Shown here piece after piece: positions 54,349 through 62,929 of a stretch of DNA of 64,000 nt (position 1 is its first letter; each line of letters opens with the position of its first letter). This DNA comes from Candidatus Opimibacter skivensis (GTDB lineage: Bacteria > Bacteroidota > Bacteroidia > Chitinophagales > Saprospiraceae), in the NCBI GenBank assembly GCA_016722045.1, contig JADKGY010000001.1:744001-808000 (forward strand). Reading direction: 5' to 3'. The position numbers and the translations under genes were made by a program. The notes under the pieces were generated by a model that saw only the letters and a list, made by a program, of their open reading frames with translations, had not been told where the DNA came from and ran no database searches.

Positions 54349-55447
54349 TTAATTCTGTGATATATACCCACTCTTACTCCACATCAGGTAGGCTTTCAAA
54401 AATCCATTCAGGTCGCCATTCAGGACGATGTCCGGATTGTGGACAGTGAATTGAGTACGGTGATCCTTAACGCGACGGTCATCCAGTACATAACTCCTGA
54501 TCTGGCTTCCCCATTCGTTTTTCATCTTATCTGATTCGACTTTATCGCGTTCGGCATTTCGTCTTTGAATCTCACGTTCATAGAGACGTGATTTCAACAT
54601 TTTAAGGGCTGTTTCACGGTTCTGATGCTGCGATCTTTCCTGCTGGCATTCAACGACGATACCTGAAGGAAGATGTCGCACACGAACGGCAGATTCTGTT
54701 TTATTGACATGCTGTCCACCTGCACCGCTTGATCTGAATGTATCCCATTCCAGATCATCCGTATTGATATCCACTTCGATGGTATCATCAATTTCCGGGT
54801 GAACAAATACTGAACAAAAGGATGTCATTCGCTTACCCTGGGAATTAAACGGACTTACTCTCACCAATCGGTGCACACCATTTTCGCCTTTGAGCATTCC
54901 GTAGGCATAGTCACCACTGATCTCGATTTCAGCGCTTTTGATACCGGCTACATCACCATTCACTCTATTGAGTTCGGATACTTTATAACCATTCTTTTCG
55001 CCCCACATGATATACATCCTGAGGATCATATCGGACCAGTCGCAACTTTCTGTTCCACCGGCACCGGCATTGATTTCTAAAATACAGGATAATTCGTCTT
55101 CCGGCTGATTGAGTGTGCTACGGAATTCGACATCGTCTACAATGCCTACGGCATTAGTATATGCATGATCTAATTCTTCTTCAGGTATTTCTCCTGCGTC
55201 ATAAAACTCAAGAAGAACGCCAAGATCATCAATAACAGTCTTGATGTCTTTAAAATGAGACAGCCAATGCTTATGGGTTTTGATTTCTTTTAATGTGGAT
55301 TGTGCTCTTTCGGAGTCATTCCAAAAGTCGGGATCAAGAGTTAGCTGCTCTCTTTCCTCAAGCTGCATTTGTCGTCTTGCGACGTCAAAGATACCTCCCT
55401 AATACTTCCACACGGGCCTGAAGGTTAGTAAATTGGTCTACGGTCAT
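54349..55447 (-). CDS. prfB: Peptide chain release factor 2 (programmed +1 frameshift)
   Basis: RF2, 365 aa after recoding, releases peptides at UGA and UAA. The zero-frame start is ATG at 55445-55447, and 20 codons (MTVDQFTNLQARVEVLGRYL) end at an in-frame TGA at 55385-55387. A +1 shift at CTT-TGA-C continues DVARRQMQLEE into the long frame. The rest holds the RF2 tripeptide SPF in RVSPFNSQGKR and the catalytic GGQ in SSGAGGQHVNKTESAVR. The total length equals E. coli RF2. Without the shift the gene would seem to start at 55368 and miss 26 residues. Confidence 0.96.
55384..55400 (-). promoter_or_regulatory. prfB programmed frameshift site
   Basis: On the minus strand AGGGAGG is followed directly by TATCTTTGAC. 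This is the known RF2 autoregulation signal: an internal Shine-Dalgarno-like sequence just before CTT-TGA-C, where low RF2 favours the +1 shift. Confidence 0.95.
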
Positions 55448-55510
55448 TTTATATTAATTAGAACGAACAGAAAAAATCTGTCCTGAAAAGTAATTAAGCT
55501 ATTCTAATCA

Positions 55511-55540
55511 AAGAGGGACGAATTTGACCTCGCCCCTCTT
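55511..55540 (-). terminator. Possible terminator after the FKBP gene
   Basis: 7-bp arms AAGAGGG / CCCTCTT enclose 16 nt, some 26 nt after the stop of the FKBP gene. The following T run is short, so this is a weak candidate. Confidence 0.35.
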
Positions 55541-55566
55541 CAACAGATATCTTTATTGATGTGTAT

Positions 55567-56463
55567 TTATCTCTCTAATTCAACATAGAAAATAAGGTCT
55601 GCATTTGCGGGTATCACCGGAGGCGATCCTGCTGCTCCATAACCTAATGATGCAGGAATAAATAAAGTTGCTTTTGCGCCTTTATTCAACAGCATAATAC
55701 CTTCATCCCATCCCGGAATAACTTGTCCAACGCCTACAGGAAACTGATAGGGTTGACCTGCTTTGAAAGAAGAGTCAAACATCTTACCGTCTGCATCCAA
55801 CATTCCGTAATAATGAACGGATACCTGAGCTCCTTTTTCAGGTTTAGTACCCTCATCACCCGGCTCTTCCATTATGTATCTGAGACCGGAGGCAGTTGAT
55901 TTAATCTTATCCTTCAAATCGCCTTTTTTGAAAGCAGCATAAGTTGCAGCTGTTTTTGCTTCAATTTCCGGCATACGGTCTCTTACGACCTGCTTTACCT
56001 TTTCCTGTTCTTTTGAAATAGAATCAGAATGAGCCTGGAACTCAGTTTCATTCATGATATTCAATACACCTACATGATAGACAAGAGGCTCAGTGAATTT
56101 TTCAAAACCAGGAGGTTTGCGTTCGAAAGAATCGATTGGAAAATAAAATTGAAGGCTATCACCCTTATGAAGAGTAGCCATCAGGTCAACCAATGGTTTT
56201 AATTGTCCAAAATTTTTCGTGTCTCCTGTGATTTTGAGCACAGAAGGTTTCCCCGTTTTTGCAGATGATTGCAGTACGGAATCTTTTTCAGTAAGTGACA
56301 TGCTGAAAAATACATAGCTATTGACCGGTATGGCTTCAGATGAAGAACCCTTGCGGACAATCTGGTATTCATATCCCGTCGGAGTTTTCATACGTTTACC
56401 TTCGGAAGAGCATCCTGCAACGAGGAGGACGCAGAGCAGAGAAAAGAATAGGTTATTGTTCAT
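55567..56463 (-). CDS. FKBP-type peptidyl-prolyl isomerase lipoprotein
   Basis: 298 aa from the ATG at 56463 (MNNNLFFSLLCVLLVAGC, lipobox cysteine at residue 18), so it is likely anchored in the envelope. The C-terminal part (about 205-298) is a full FKBP domain: VSVHYYGMLDADGKMFDSSF, FPVGVGQVIPGWDEGIMLL, ATLFIPASLGYGAAGSPPVIPANADL and FYVELER. The N-terminal half (about 25-135) may be a degenerate FKBP module, followed by a Lys/Glu-rich helix. It catalyses proline isomerisation during folding of envelope or secreted proteins. Its start overlaps the end of nrnA by 11 nt. Confidence 0.91.
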   Translation of the reverse strand: MNNNLFFSLLCVLLVAGCSSEGKRMKTPTGYEYQIVRKGSSSEAIPVNSYVFFSMSLTEKDSVLQSSAKTGKPSVLKITGDTKNFGQLKPLVDLMATLHKGDSLQFYFPIDSFERKPPGFEKFTEPLVYHVGVLNIMNETEFQAHSDSISKEQEKVKQVVRDRMPEIEAKTAATYAAFKKGDLKDKIKSTASGLRYIMEEPGDEGTKPEKGAQVSVHYYGMLDADGKMFDSSFKAGQPYQFPVGVGQVIPGWDEGIMLLNKGAKATLFIPASLGYGAAGSPPVIPANADLIFYVELER

Positions 56464-57460
56464 GTTGTAATTGATATGCATTCATTGTTAGTGGTATAAT
56501 CTCTTTTACTTTAGCGAGGGTATCTTCAATCGAGGCTTTGATTTGTCCCCCGGATGCATTGCGATGTCCTCCGCCATTAAAATAATTGTGACAAATTTCC
56601 TGGACATTAATATTTCCTTTCGAACGGAAAGAAAGCTTAGTCACATTTTGTTGTTCAGTGATAAAGACGGCCAACTTCATATTTCTCACCATGAGAATAT
56701 AATTGACAATCCCTTCTGTATCACCACGTCCAATAGACCATTTTTTATAATCTTCTTTGTCAAGCCATATGATACCGGCCTGGTGTTCAGACATCAATTC
56801 CATACGATTGGCAAGACAATACCCAAGTAGTTTGAGCTGCTTTTCCGTCATGCTGTTGAAAAGCCTGATCTGAAGCATGTAATCATCCATTCCTAATCGC
56901 TTTAGCTCAGCAGATATTTCAAAAACCCTGGGATTCGTGCCATATCTGAATGAACCTGTATCCATAAGGATGCCGGTATAAATGGCTTCAGCTACAGGTA
57001 TATCTACATATTTATCCAGACCCATATCGAGCAGGAAATCATATATCAATTCTGCAGTTGAGCTGGCTTCCGTTTTTGAAATACTAAAATCGGCAAATGG
57101 CTCAGGATCGATGTGATGATCTATAAGAACCTTGATGGCTCTAGAAGCCATAACATCCAGACCAAACCTATCGATCCGGTCAAGCGAATTGAAGTCAAGG
57201 CAAAAGATAAGATCCGCCTGCTCAAAAGCTGCAACGGCCTCTTCCGGGTTCATTTCTCCTATTATTACTTTTTCAATTCCCGGCAGGAAATTGAATACAG
57301 GAGGAAAATCATTTGGCAAAACAACTTTGACGTTGTGAAGTAATTTGTTCAGAACAGCAGCGAGAGCTAAGGTGGAACCCAGTGCATCGCCATCAGGATT
57401 CTTATGGGTGACAATCACCACATGAGAAGGCTGACGAATCAATTGACGCAATGAATCCAT
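56453..57460 (-). CDS. nrnA: DHH-family phosphoesterase (NrnA-type oligoribonuclease/pAp phosphatase)
   Basis: 335 aa from the ATG at 57460 (MDSLRQLIRQ). Upstream only a TTG is available, inside a promoter-like TTTGCGCCC stretch. The DHH metal site is visible: THKNPDGDALGST (about 20-32), DFNSLDRID and LIDHHIDPEPFAD. The DHHA1 substrate domain ends with FNGGGHRNASGGQI. In the family it degrades nano-RNAs and dephosphorylates 3'-phosphoadenosine 5'-phosphate. It is followed by the FKBP lipoprotein gene with an 11-nt overlap. Confidence 0.92.
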   Translation of the reverse strand: MDSLRQLIRQPSHVVIVTHKNPDGDALGSTLALAAVLNKLLHNVKVVLPNDFPPVFNFLPGIEKVIIGEMNPEEAVAAFEQADLIFCLDFNSLDRIDRFGLDVMASRAIKVLIDHHIDPEPFADFSISKTEASSTAELIYDFLLDMGLDKYVDIPVAEAIYTGILMDTGSFRYGTNPRVFEISAELKRLGMDDYMLQIRLFNSMTEKQLKLLGYCLANRMELMSEHQAGIIWLDKEDYKKWSIGRGDTEGIVNYILMVRNMKLAVFITEQQNVTKLSFRSKGNINVQEICHNYFNGGGHRNASGGQIKASIEDTLAKVKEIIPLTMNAYQLQHEQ

Positions 57461-57524
57461 ATTAGGCTGCTTGTTTTTTGCAGGGCGCAAAGGTCTAACT
57501 TTATTTACATACTTACAAATGTGT

Positions 57525-57532
57525 TAGATTTG
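57525..57532 (+). promoter_or_regulatory. Candidate promoter -7 box TAGATTTG for ndk
   Basis: An exact TAnnTTTG followed by CGCCCCGTTTGG, 40 nt before the ndk ATG. A TTTA at about 57501 is a poor -33 candidate. Confidence 0.55.
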
Positions 57533-57572
57533 CGCCCCGTTTGGAGTAAACCCTACACCTCAATTAAAAGCT

Positions 57573-57995
57573 ATGACAGGAAATATCACCTTTACCATGA
57601 TTAAGCCGGATGCAGTAGCAGCAGGCCACACAGGAGCTATTCTGGCCCAGATCAATAAAGCCGGCTTTGAAATAATAGCTATGAAATACACTAAGCTTTC
57701 CCCTGAAAAAGCCGGTGAATTCTATGCAATTCACAAAGAAAGAGGCTTTTTCGGCGAATTGGTGGACTTTATGTCATCAGGCCCTATCGTGGCTGCGGTA
57801 CTAAGGAAGGACAATGCTGTCGAAGATTTCAGACTACTCATTGGGGCTACAGATCCTTCAAAAGCAGCTCCCGGAACGATAAGGGCTTTGTTTGCCAAAA
57901 ACATAGGCGAAAATGCAATCCATGGTTCTGATTCCGACGAAAATGCAGCGATTGAAGCTTCTTTCCATTTTGCTCAAACAGAAATTTTCAGGTAA
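57573..57995 (+). CDS. ndk: Nucleoside diphosphate kinase
   Basis: 140 aa, the complete family length. It transfers the gamma phosphate between NTPs and NDPs through a phosphohistidine. Lys11 lies in TMIKPDAVAAG, KERGFFGELVDFMSSGP is the nucleotide-binding segment, and the active histidine is His117 in ENAIHGSDSDENA. It starts divergently from nrnA and converges on the glycosyltransferase gene 38 nt downstream. Confidence 0.97.
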   Translation: MTGNITFTMIKPDAVAAGHTGAILAQINKAGFEIIAMKYTKLSPEKAGEFYAIHKERGFFGELVDFMSSGPIVAAVLRKDNAVEDFRLLIGATDPSKAAPGTIRALFAKNIGENAIHGSDSDENAAIEASFHFAQTEIFR

Positions 57996-58033
57996 TATAT
58001 CTATGGTTCAGGAAAGAAAAGAACTTTCAAAAC

Positions 58034-59311
58034 CTATCTTTTCTGACGGTCATGATGCCTGAACATCCGGAGGTATTGATCCATGCTGAGTGATAATGCC
58101 GCTGGCCATTTCATTTCTGCTGCCAGTTTTCCTGCAGCATTCACTACCGGAACTTCAGGGTAATGATAATCACTCATATAATGCATGTATTTGATCATAC
58201 GAAATGAATTGAAGTACCTGAAAAATCTTCGTCTGAATGTAGAATAACTTGCTGTTTGATTTGCAATAGAATGGCATTCTTCTAAGAATTCGGATTGTTG
58301 CAGATATTCTATCAGATCGGAACTGATATCCAATTCAGTTTGCAGTCTTTGATAATTATCTGGTTGTACCTCCCTCAAACTGATATCACGCAATTTATCC
58401 AGAGAATGAAATAAGGGTTTTATTTGATTGAAAATGCGAAAATCAGTGGTTAACCAATCTTCACCGTCTTTTAGCATTTGCTGCATTGCCCTTCCTGTTC
58501 CAAAAGGCACTCTTAATGAAATACGGGATGAAGGATAAACTGTAGTATCTCTGATTTCCCCATGAGTACCGATTTCAATAAATTTTTGGAGAAAATAAAA
58601 ATCTTCCCCAGCTCTTCGAGTGTTCATTCCTCCCTGATCCAGATATGATTTACGTCTTACGGCCATAGCTGATCCAACAGTAGAATAAGCGAAAGGATGC
58701 CCGCACCATTGCTGCGCATTAATCAGATAACGCAAATGCAATTCGTATAAAACTATTGCTTCTCTATTTGCGATGTCAAGATGATCGACCTTATGCTCAT
58801 AAAAAATAGAAACTGCGTCATGCGTTTTATAGTTATGAAAGTGTTGTTCGATCGCATCGAAATAATTCAGGTCGACGGTGCAATCTGCATCCAGACACAC
58901 GATTATTCCATCTGGTTCCAATCGTCGTGCGGCTTCATCCATTGCTATTTTTCTCGCCCACCCTACTCCACCTTTTGGATCAGGCAATTCATTCACGTAG
59001 ACAGGTAAAAATTGCAATCCTTCTTTTACATGTTGTGAGATCCACTTTGCGCAATCTATCCATGACTCCTGGTGCAGATTGATCTCCATAGCAGACATAA
59101 GAGAATTAATATTAAAAAGCACAATTATTTCTACCCTTATATCAGAACTGTGCGCATGAAAAAGTGATTCCAGCGTCGAAACAATATCAGGTTCAGCACA
59201 GACAGGTATGCACACAATCATCCTGACCTCAGGATCGGATGGCAAATGGACTAAGCTGGGAAACGTCCTGAACCTGCCTGCATATTTTCTCCAACCGATA
59301 TCTTCCGCCAT
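58034..59311 (-). CDS. Family 2-like glycosyltransferase
   Basis: A 425-aa cytoplasmic glycosyltransferase of the GT-A fold. The nucleotide-sugar entry strand is MIVCIPVCAEPDIVSTLESL (about 31-50). The metal-binding motif is IIVCLDADCTVD and the catalytic acidic region is RAGEDFYFLQKF. STVGSAMAVRRKSYLDQGGM is typical of GT2 acceptor loops. The C-terminal 130 residues are helical and not assigned. The sugar and acceptor are unknown. It diverges from wbqC with only 22 nt between the starts, which suggests joint function in surface polysaccharide. Confidence 0.83.
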   Translation of the reverse strand: MAEDIGWRKYAGRFRTFPSLVHLPSDPEVRMIVCIPVCAEPDIVSTLESLFHAHSSDIRVEIIVLFNINSLMSAMEINLHQESWIDCAKWISQHVKEGLQFLPVYVNELPDPKGGVGWARKIAMDEAARRLEPDGIIVCLDADCTVDLNYFDAIEQHFHNYKTHDAVSIFYEHKVDHLDIANREAIVLYELHLRYLINAQQWCGHPFAYSTVGSAMAVRRKSYLDQGGMNTRRAGEDFYFLQKFIEIGTHGEIRDTTVYPSSRISLRVPFGTGRAMQQMLKDGEDWLTTDFRIFNQIKPLFHSLDKLRDISLREVQPDNYQRLQTELDISSDLIEYLQQSEFLEECHSIANQTASYSTFRRRFFRYFNSFRMIKYMHYMSDYHYPEVPVVNAAGKLAAEMKWPAALSLSMDQYLRMFRHHDRQKR

Positions 59312-59317
59312 GAGGAT

Positions 59318-59325
59318 TACATTTG
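59318..59325 (+). promoter_or_regulatory. Candidate promoter -7 box TACATTTG for wbqC
   Basis: An exact TAnnTTTG match 8 nt before the ATG at 59334 in the very short divergent gap. It argues for the short wbqC start and a near-leaderless message. Confidence 0.6.
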
Positions 59326-59333
59326 CAGTACAA

Positions 59334-59981
59334 ATGATGGAAATGAATAGTTGTGTTGTCGGTTTACAATATTTACCATCGGTCGAATATTTTGCTCATT
59401 GGTTACACCATCGTACGCTCATTCTTGAAAAACACGAACATTATCAAAAACGAACCTGGAGAAATAAAACAGCCATTCTTGGCCCTCAAGATGCGCTTAT
59501 ACTTTCAATTCCCCTCCAAAAAGGGAAAAACCAGGATTTGCCCATCTCCGATGTGAAAATATCCTATGATGAACCCTGGTCTCGTGTCCATATGCACAGC
59601 ATACAAACTACCTATGGTAAAACTGCTTTTTTTAACGAAATTGAAAGTGACATTGAAGGTATTTTCAAAAACAACCATCAATTCCTTTGGGACCTCAATA
59701 TGCAATTTATTGAGCTATTCATTTCATTTCTCCTGGGTGAATGGAATATGGTATTAACACAATTTTATGAAGTTAGTTTTCCGGCATCTGATATTGATTT
59801 GAGAAAAGGTGTCCCGGCTGGTCTGTCTTCACTTTCAATAGAATCACTTCCTGTTTACGAACAGGTCCACAGATTTTCAAATTCACATCTTCCAAACCTA
59901 AGTATCTTGGATGCGCTTTGTCATCTGGGTCCTGGAACATTTGACTACCTGAAGCGATATGCGCACGAACTTTATAAATAA
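59334..59981 (+). CDS. WbqC family protein
   Basis: 215 aa from the ATG at 59334 (MMEMNSCVVGLQYLPSVEYF). The open frame runs further upstream into the divergent glycosyltransferase gene, but a promoter box at 59318-59325 and the family N-terminus favour this start. Family landmarks are QYLPSVEYFAHWLHHRTLILEKHEHYQKRTWRNKTAI, ISIPLQKGK-like LSIPLQKGKNQDL, and SRVHMHSIQTTYGKTAFF. WbqC proteins occur in O-antigen and polysaccharide clusters, with unclear chemistry. It is followed 2 nt later by the dynamin-like gene. Confidence 0.87.
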   Translation: MMEMNSCVVGLQYLPSVEYFAHWLHHRTLILEKHEHYQKRTWRNKTAILGPQDALILSIPLQKGKNQDLPISDVKISYDEPWSRVHMHSIQTTYGKTAFFNEIESDIEGIFKNNHQFLWDLNMQFIELFISFLLGEWNMVLTQFYEVSFPASDIDLRKGVPAGLSSLSIESLPVYEQVHRFSNSHLPNLSILDALCHLGPGTFDYLKRYAHELYK

Positions 59982-59983
59982 TC

Positions 59984-61711
59984 ATGGTTAAGGTAATCGA
60001 TCAAAAATTACAAGAGTACAAAAGTGAATTGAAAGGCATCCTTCAGCGACTTCAGCAATTTACTCAGCGAATATCGCATACAGAATCGGGTAGGATTATA
60101 GCAGACCTTCGCGACAGGATCGAGGAACCATATATGTTTGTCATCGTCGGAGAGGTAAAAGCCGGAAAAAGTTCTTTCATCAATGCGCTTCTTGAAGATC
60201 CTGATCTGTGCGCAGTGGCTCCATCACCTATGACGGATACTATCCAGCAGATCATGTATGGTGAAACATACAAAATTGAAGAAATAAGCCCCTTTCTCAA
60301 AAGAGTGTATAAACCGAATCCAATATTAAAAGATATCGCAATAGTTGATACACCGGGAACGAACACAATAATAAGCCATCATCAGGAAATCACTGAACGA
60401 TTTATTCCAGGATCTGATCTTATCATATTCGTGTTTGAATCAAAAAATCCATACCGTCAATCTGCGTGGGATTTTTTCAATTTTATGCACGAAGAATGGC
60501 ATAAAAAGATAGTGTTCGTGCTCCAGCAAAAAGATCTTATGGATGAACCCGACCTTAAGATTAATATGGACGGTGTAAAGGAATACGCGCAAAAAAAAGG
60601 AATAAAAAATCCAATCATTTTTGCGGTATCCGCAAAAGAGGAATTACAAGGACTACAACAGCAAAGCGGGTTTGAGCCTTTACGAACATTCATTCTTGAT
60701 CAGGTGACGGGAGGCAAAGCACAACAACAAAAACTGATCAGCATCTCAGAAACAACTCTTAATATACTTTCTAAACTTCAAAGTGGTCTTCAACTGCGAC
60801 AACAACAATTGGATGCAGATCTCCAATTCAGAAAAGAAATCAATAAAGCTCTTGAAGATCATTCTACACGATCCAATAAACAATCTGATATCCTTGTTGA
60901 AAACCTGATGGCGGCTTATGACCGTGTATCCAATAAGTATGCAGATGAACTTAATGATTCACTTTCCTTTTTCCCGGTGCTCAAACGCTCGATAGGTTCT
61001 ATTTTTTCAAAATCACAATCATTGAAATCATGGCTTGAAGATTTTACGAAACGTCTGCAAAACGATTTCGGATCGGGCATGCAGGAGAAAATTAATGACC
61101 GGGTACTTGATCTCGCGGAAAGCATCCAACTCATGGGTCATACCATCGATCTCCAGATGCGCAACAGCAAAACAATCCTGGCGAATGATCATGAAATCTT
61201 CTCAGAAATAGGTCAGCGACGACAAAATATATTAAGGGAACTAAGAGAAGCTTTTGGGCAATTTTTAAACCGTACTGAAAATTTTACAGCGACAGGATTT
61301 GTCAACACAGATTCGAGAGTAGGAACAAATGTCGCAGCAGGAAGTGGCATAGCCGTAGTCGGAATTATTCTCGCAGCTGTTACACACGGAATGATATTCG
61401 ATGTGACCGGCGGTGTATTGACGACCGTTGGCTTTTTATTGGCAGGTATCACATTAGGCCTTCAACGCAGCAAGGTGGTCCGGCAATATAAATCTGAAAT
61501 GGATAAAGGCCGGAAACGTCTCCAGGAAGAACTTACTAAGGAATTATATGCTTACATCGATAGTATTAAATCCAAGATGGATAGCCAGTTTACAAAATTT
61601 GATGCCCTCATTCAGCAGGAAGCTTCTGATCTCGTCTCACTGACTAATAATCTGAATTCTATACAGATTGATCTAGGGAATATTCGTAAATCAGTTCAGA
61701 ACGCCATCTGA
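59984..61711 (+). CDS. Dynamin-like GTPase
   Basis: A 575-aa membrane-associated large GTPase. G1 is GEVKAGKSSFINALL (about 56-70), a switch threonine lies in PMTDTIQQ, G3 is DTPGTN (about 122-127), and the G4 region reads LQQKDLMDEP, not the canonical NKxD. A long helical stalk follows (about 240-440). Two close hydrophobic segments (about 445-500: VAAGSGIAVVGIILAAVTHGMIF, GGVLTTVGFLLAGITLGL) form a likely membrane paddle or hairpin. A last coiled coil closes the protein. Bacterial dynamin-like proteins fuse or remodel membranes. The role here is unknown. It is translationally close to wbqC (2-nt gap). Confidence 0.87.
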   Translation: MVKVIDQKLQEYKSELKGILQRLQQFTQRISHTESGRIIADLRDRIEEPYMFVIVGEVKAGKSSFINALLEDPDLCAVAPSPMTDTIQQIMYGETYKIEEISPFLKRVYKPNPILKDIAIVDTPGTNTIISHHQEITERFIPGSDLIIFVFESKNPYRQSAWDFFNFMHEEWHKKIVFVLQQKDLMDEPDLKINMDGVKEYAQKKGIKNPIIFAVSAKEELQGLQQQSGFEPLRTFILDQVTGGKAQQQKLISISETTLNILSKLQSGLQLRQQQLDADLQFRKEINKALEDHSTRSNKQSDILVENLMAAYDRVSNKYADELNDSLSFFPVLKRSIGSIFSKSQSLKSWLEDFTKRLQNDFGSGMQEKINDRVLDLAESIQLMGHTIDLQMRNSKTILANDHEIFSEIGQRRQNILRELREAFGQFLNRTENFTATGFVNTDSRVGTNVAAGSGIAVVGIILAAVTHGMIFDVTGGVLTTVGFLLAGITLGLQRSKVVRQYKSEMDKGRKRLQEELTKELYAYIDSIKSKMDSQFTKFDALIQQEASDLVSLTNNLNSIQIDLGNIRKSVQNAI

Positions 61712-61908
61712 CAATCGAAGTATTGGAATATGCATTTGATGGGGTTTTCTGATCAACCATCTCGTAATTCTCCAATCTCTAAATATCTGTTTGTTCGAAA
61801 AAAATCTGCCTTCATCCATTCAGCAACCAATAGAGGAGATTGCACGAGTAAGTATGAAATTGATCCTTGGTGTAACTAATTTGCTTTTAACCCGTCAATA
61901 TAAACGAA

Positions 61909-62427
61909 ATGAATGCTGAGCAATACGAAGCCATATTTCACAAGATGAAGGACAAACTGTATAGGTATGCCTTGCGCTTTGTAAAAGATGGCGAGTCAGC
62001 CGAAGACGTCGTTCAGGATGTCATGTACAAACTCTGGCAAAAGCGTCAGGAAGTAGACACAATAGAGAATCTGGAGGCATGGATGATGGTTTTGACCCGT
62101 AACAGGGCACTTGATATCCTCAGAAAGGTCAAAGACAACCAGGTGAATATAGATGAAGCCTACTCCGTCAGTGATCAGGCGCCAATTCCAGACAAAATCA
62201 TGGAAACCGCTGACCTCATGACCCAACTTAATGCATGCCTGGATCAGCTACCGGAAAAGCAACGAACAGTATTCCATCTGCGCGAAATAGAACAGATGAC
62301 ATATGAAGAAATCTGTACAATGACAGGATTCAATCTTGACGACGTCAAGGTTAGCCTGTTCAGATCGAGGAAACATATACAACGCATGTTAAGTAAAATC
62401 AACACGTTTGGACTTTATCAAGCCTAA
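61909..62427 (+). CDS. ECF RNA polymerase sigma factor
   Basis: 172 aa, sigma-70 family, extracytoplasmic-function type. Region 2 spans about 10-75 with LYRYALRFVKDGESAEDVVQDVMYKLWQKR and AWMMVLTRNRALDILRK. Region 4 spans about 108-160 with LPEKQRTVFHLREIEQMTYEEICTMTGFN and the recognition helix VKVSLFRSRKHIQ. It would direct RNA polymerase to a small stress or envelope regulon. The next gene, 4 nt away, encodes a single-pass membrane protein that probably restrains it. About 197 bp of non-coding DNA precede it. Confidence 0.93.
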   Translation: MNAEQYEAIFHKMKDKLYRYALRFVKDGESAEDVVQDVMYKLWQKRQEVDTIENLEAWMMVLTRNRALDILRKVKDNQVNIDEAYSVSDQAPIPDKIMETADLMTQLNACLDQLPEKQRTVFHLREIEQMTYEEICTMTGFNLDDVKVSLFRSRKHIQRMLSKINTFGLYQA

Positions 62428-62431
62428 AAAA

Positions 62432-62896
62432 ATGGACAATAAACTTCTTGAGAAATACTGGAATGCAGAAACATCAACCCATGAGGAAGCACAACTCATG
62501 AATGAGATGTCAACCTCTCAGGGCTCTGATGCTGCTTATTTTGCCTTGCTCGCAGAAGCACGCCGACAAGCAAGTTCTCTCACTATTGATGATATAAATG
62601 CTTATAACCTCAAGCAAACGCTGAATGCCTCAAGAGCTACTGTGCGCCCAATCTATCGATTGCTGGCCATAGCTGCTTCTACTCTTCTCTTTGTGACATC
62701 TGGCCTTGGTGTGTGGAAGTACAGTCAGCAAGCAGCACAATCTGCCCAAATGGCTGAGACATTCGATGATCCTTACAAAGCATATCAGGAAGTTCGCGAA
62801 GCTCTTGCATTCGTCTCTTCCAAGCTTAATAAATCACAAAGCGAAGCAATGATCAACATACAGAAAGCCGGCGAATATGCCGACATGTTCAAATAA
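62432..62896 (+). CDS. Putative anti-sigma factor (single-pass membrane protein)
   Basis: 154 aa from the ATG at 62432, 4 nt after the sigma factor stop. The longer frame starts inside the sigma gene. The N-terminal 75 residues are cytoplasmic and helical (LLEKYWNAETSTHEEAQLMNEM), one membrane segment lies at about 84-101 (LLAIAASTLLFVTSGLGV), and a periplasmic helical region of about 50 residues follows. No zinc-binding HxxxCxxC anti-sigma motif is present. Function is inferred from position and topology only. Confidence 0.72.
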   Translation: MDNKLLEKYWNAETSTHEEAQLMNEMSTSQGSDAAYFALLAEARRQASSLTIDDINAYNLKQTLNASRATVRPIYRLLAIAASTLLFVTSGLGVWKYSQQAAQSAQMAETFDDPYKAYQEVREALAFVSSKLNKSQSEAMINIQKAGEYADMFK

Positions 62897-62929
62897 TAAA
62901 ATCAAATCACTTAATCCAATTCATGCATC

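Noticed and set aside
55386..55393. TATCTTTG on the minus strand upstream of the long prfB frame, an exact TAnnTTTG promoter match
   Set aside because: It is part of the conserved RF2 frameshift site TAT-CTT-TGA-C inside the coding sequence, so the match is explained by recoding and not by transcription.
59208..59333. Upstream extension of the wbqC frame (42 codons)
   Set aside because: It overlaps the divergent glycosyltransferase gene, has no WbqC similarity that I can see, and a promoter box lies at 59318-59325.
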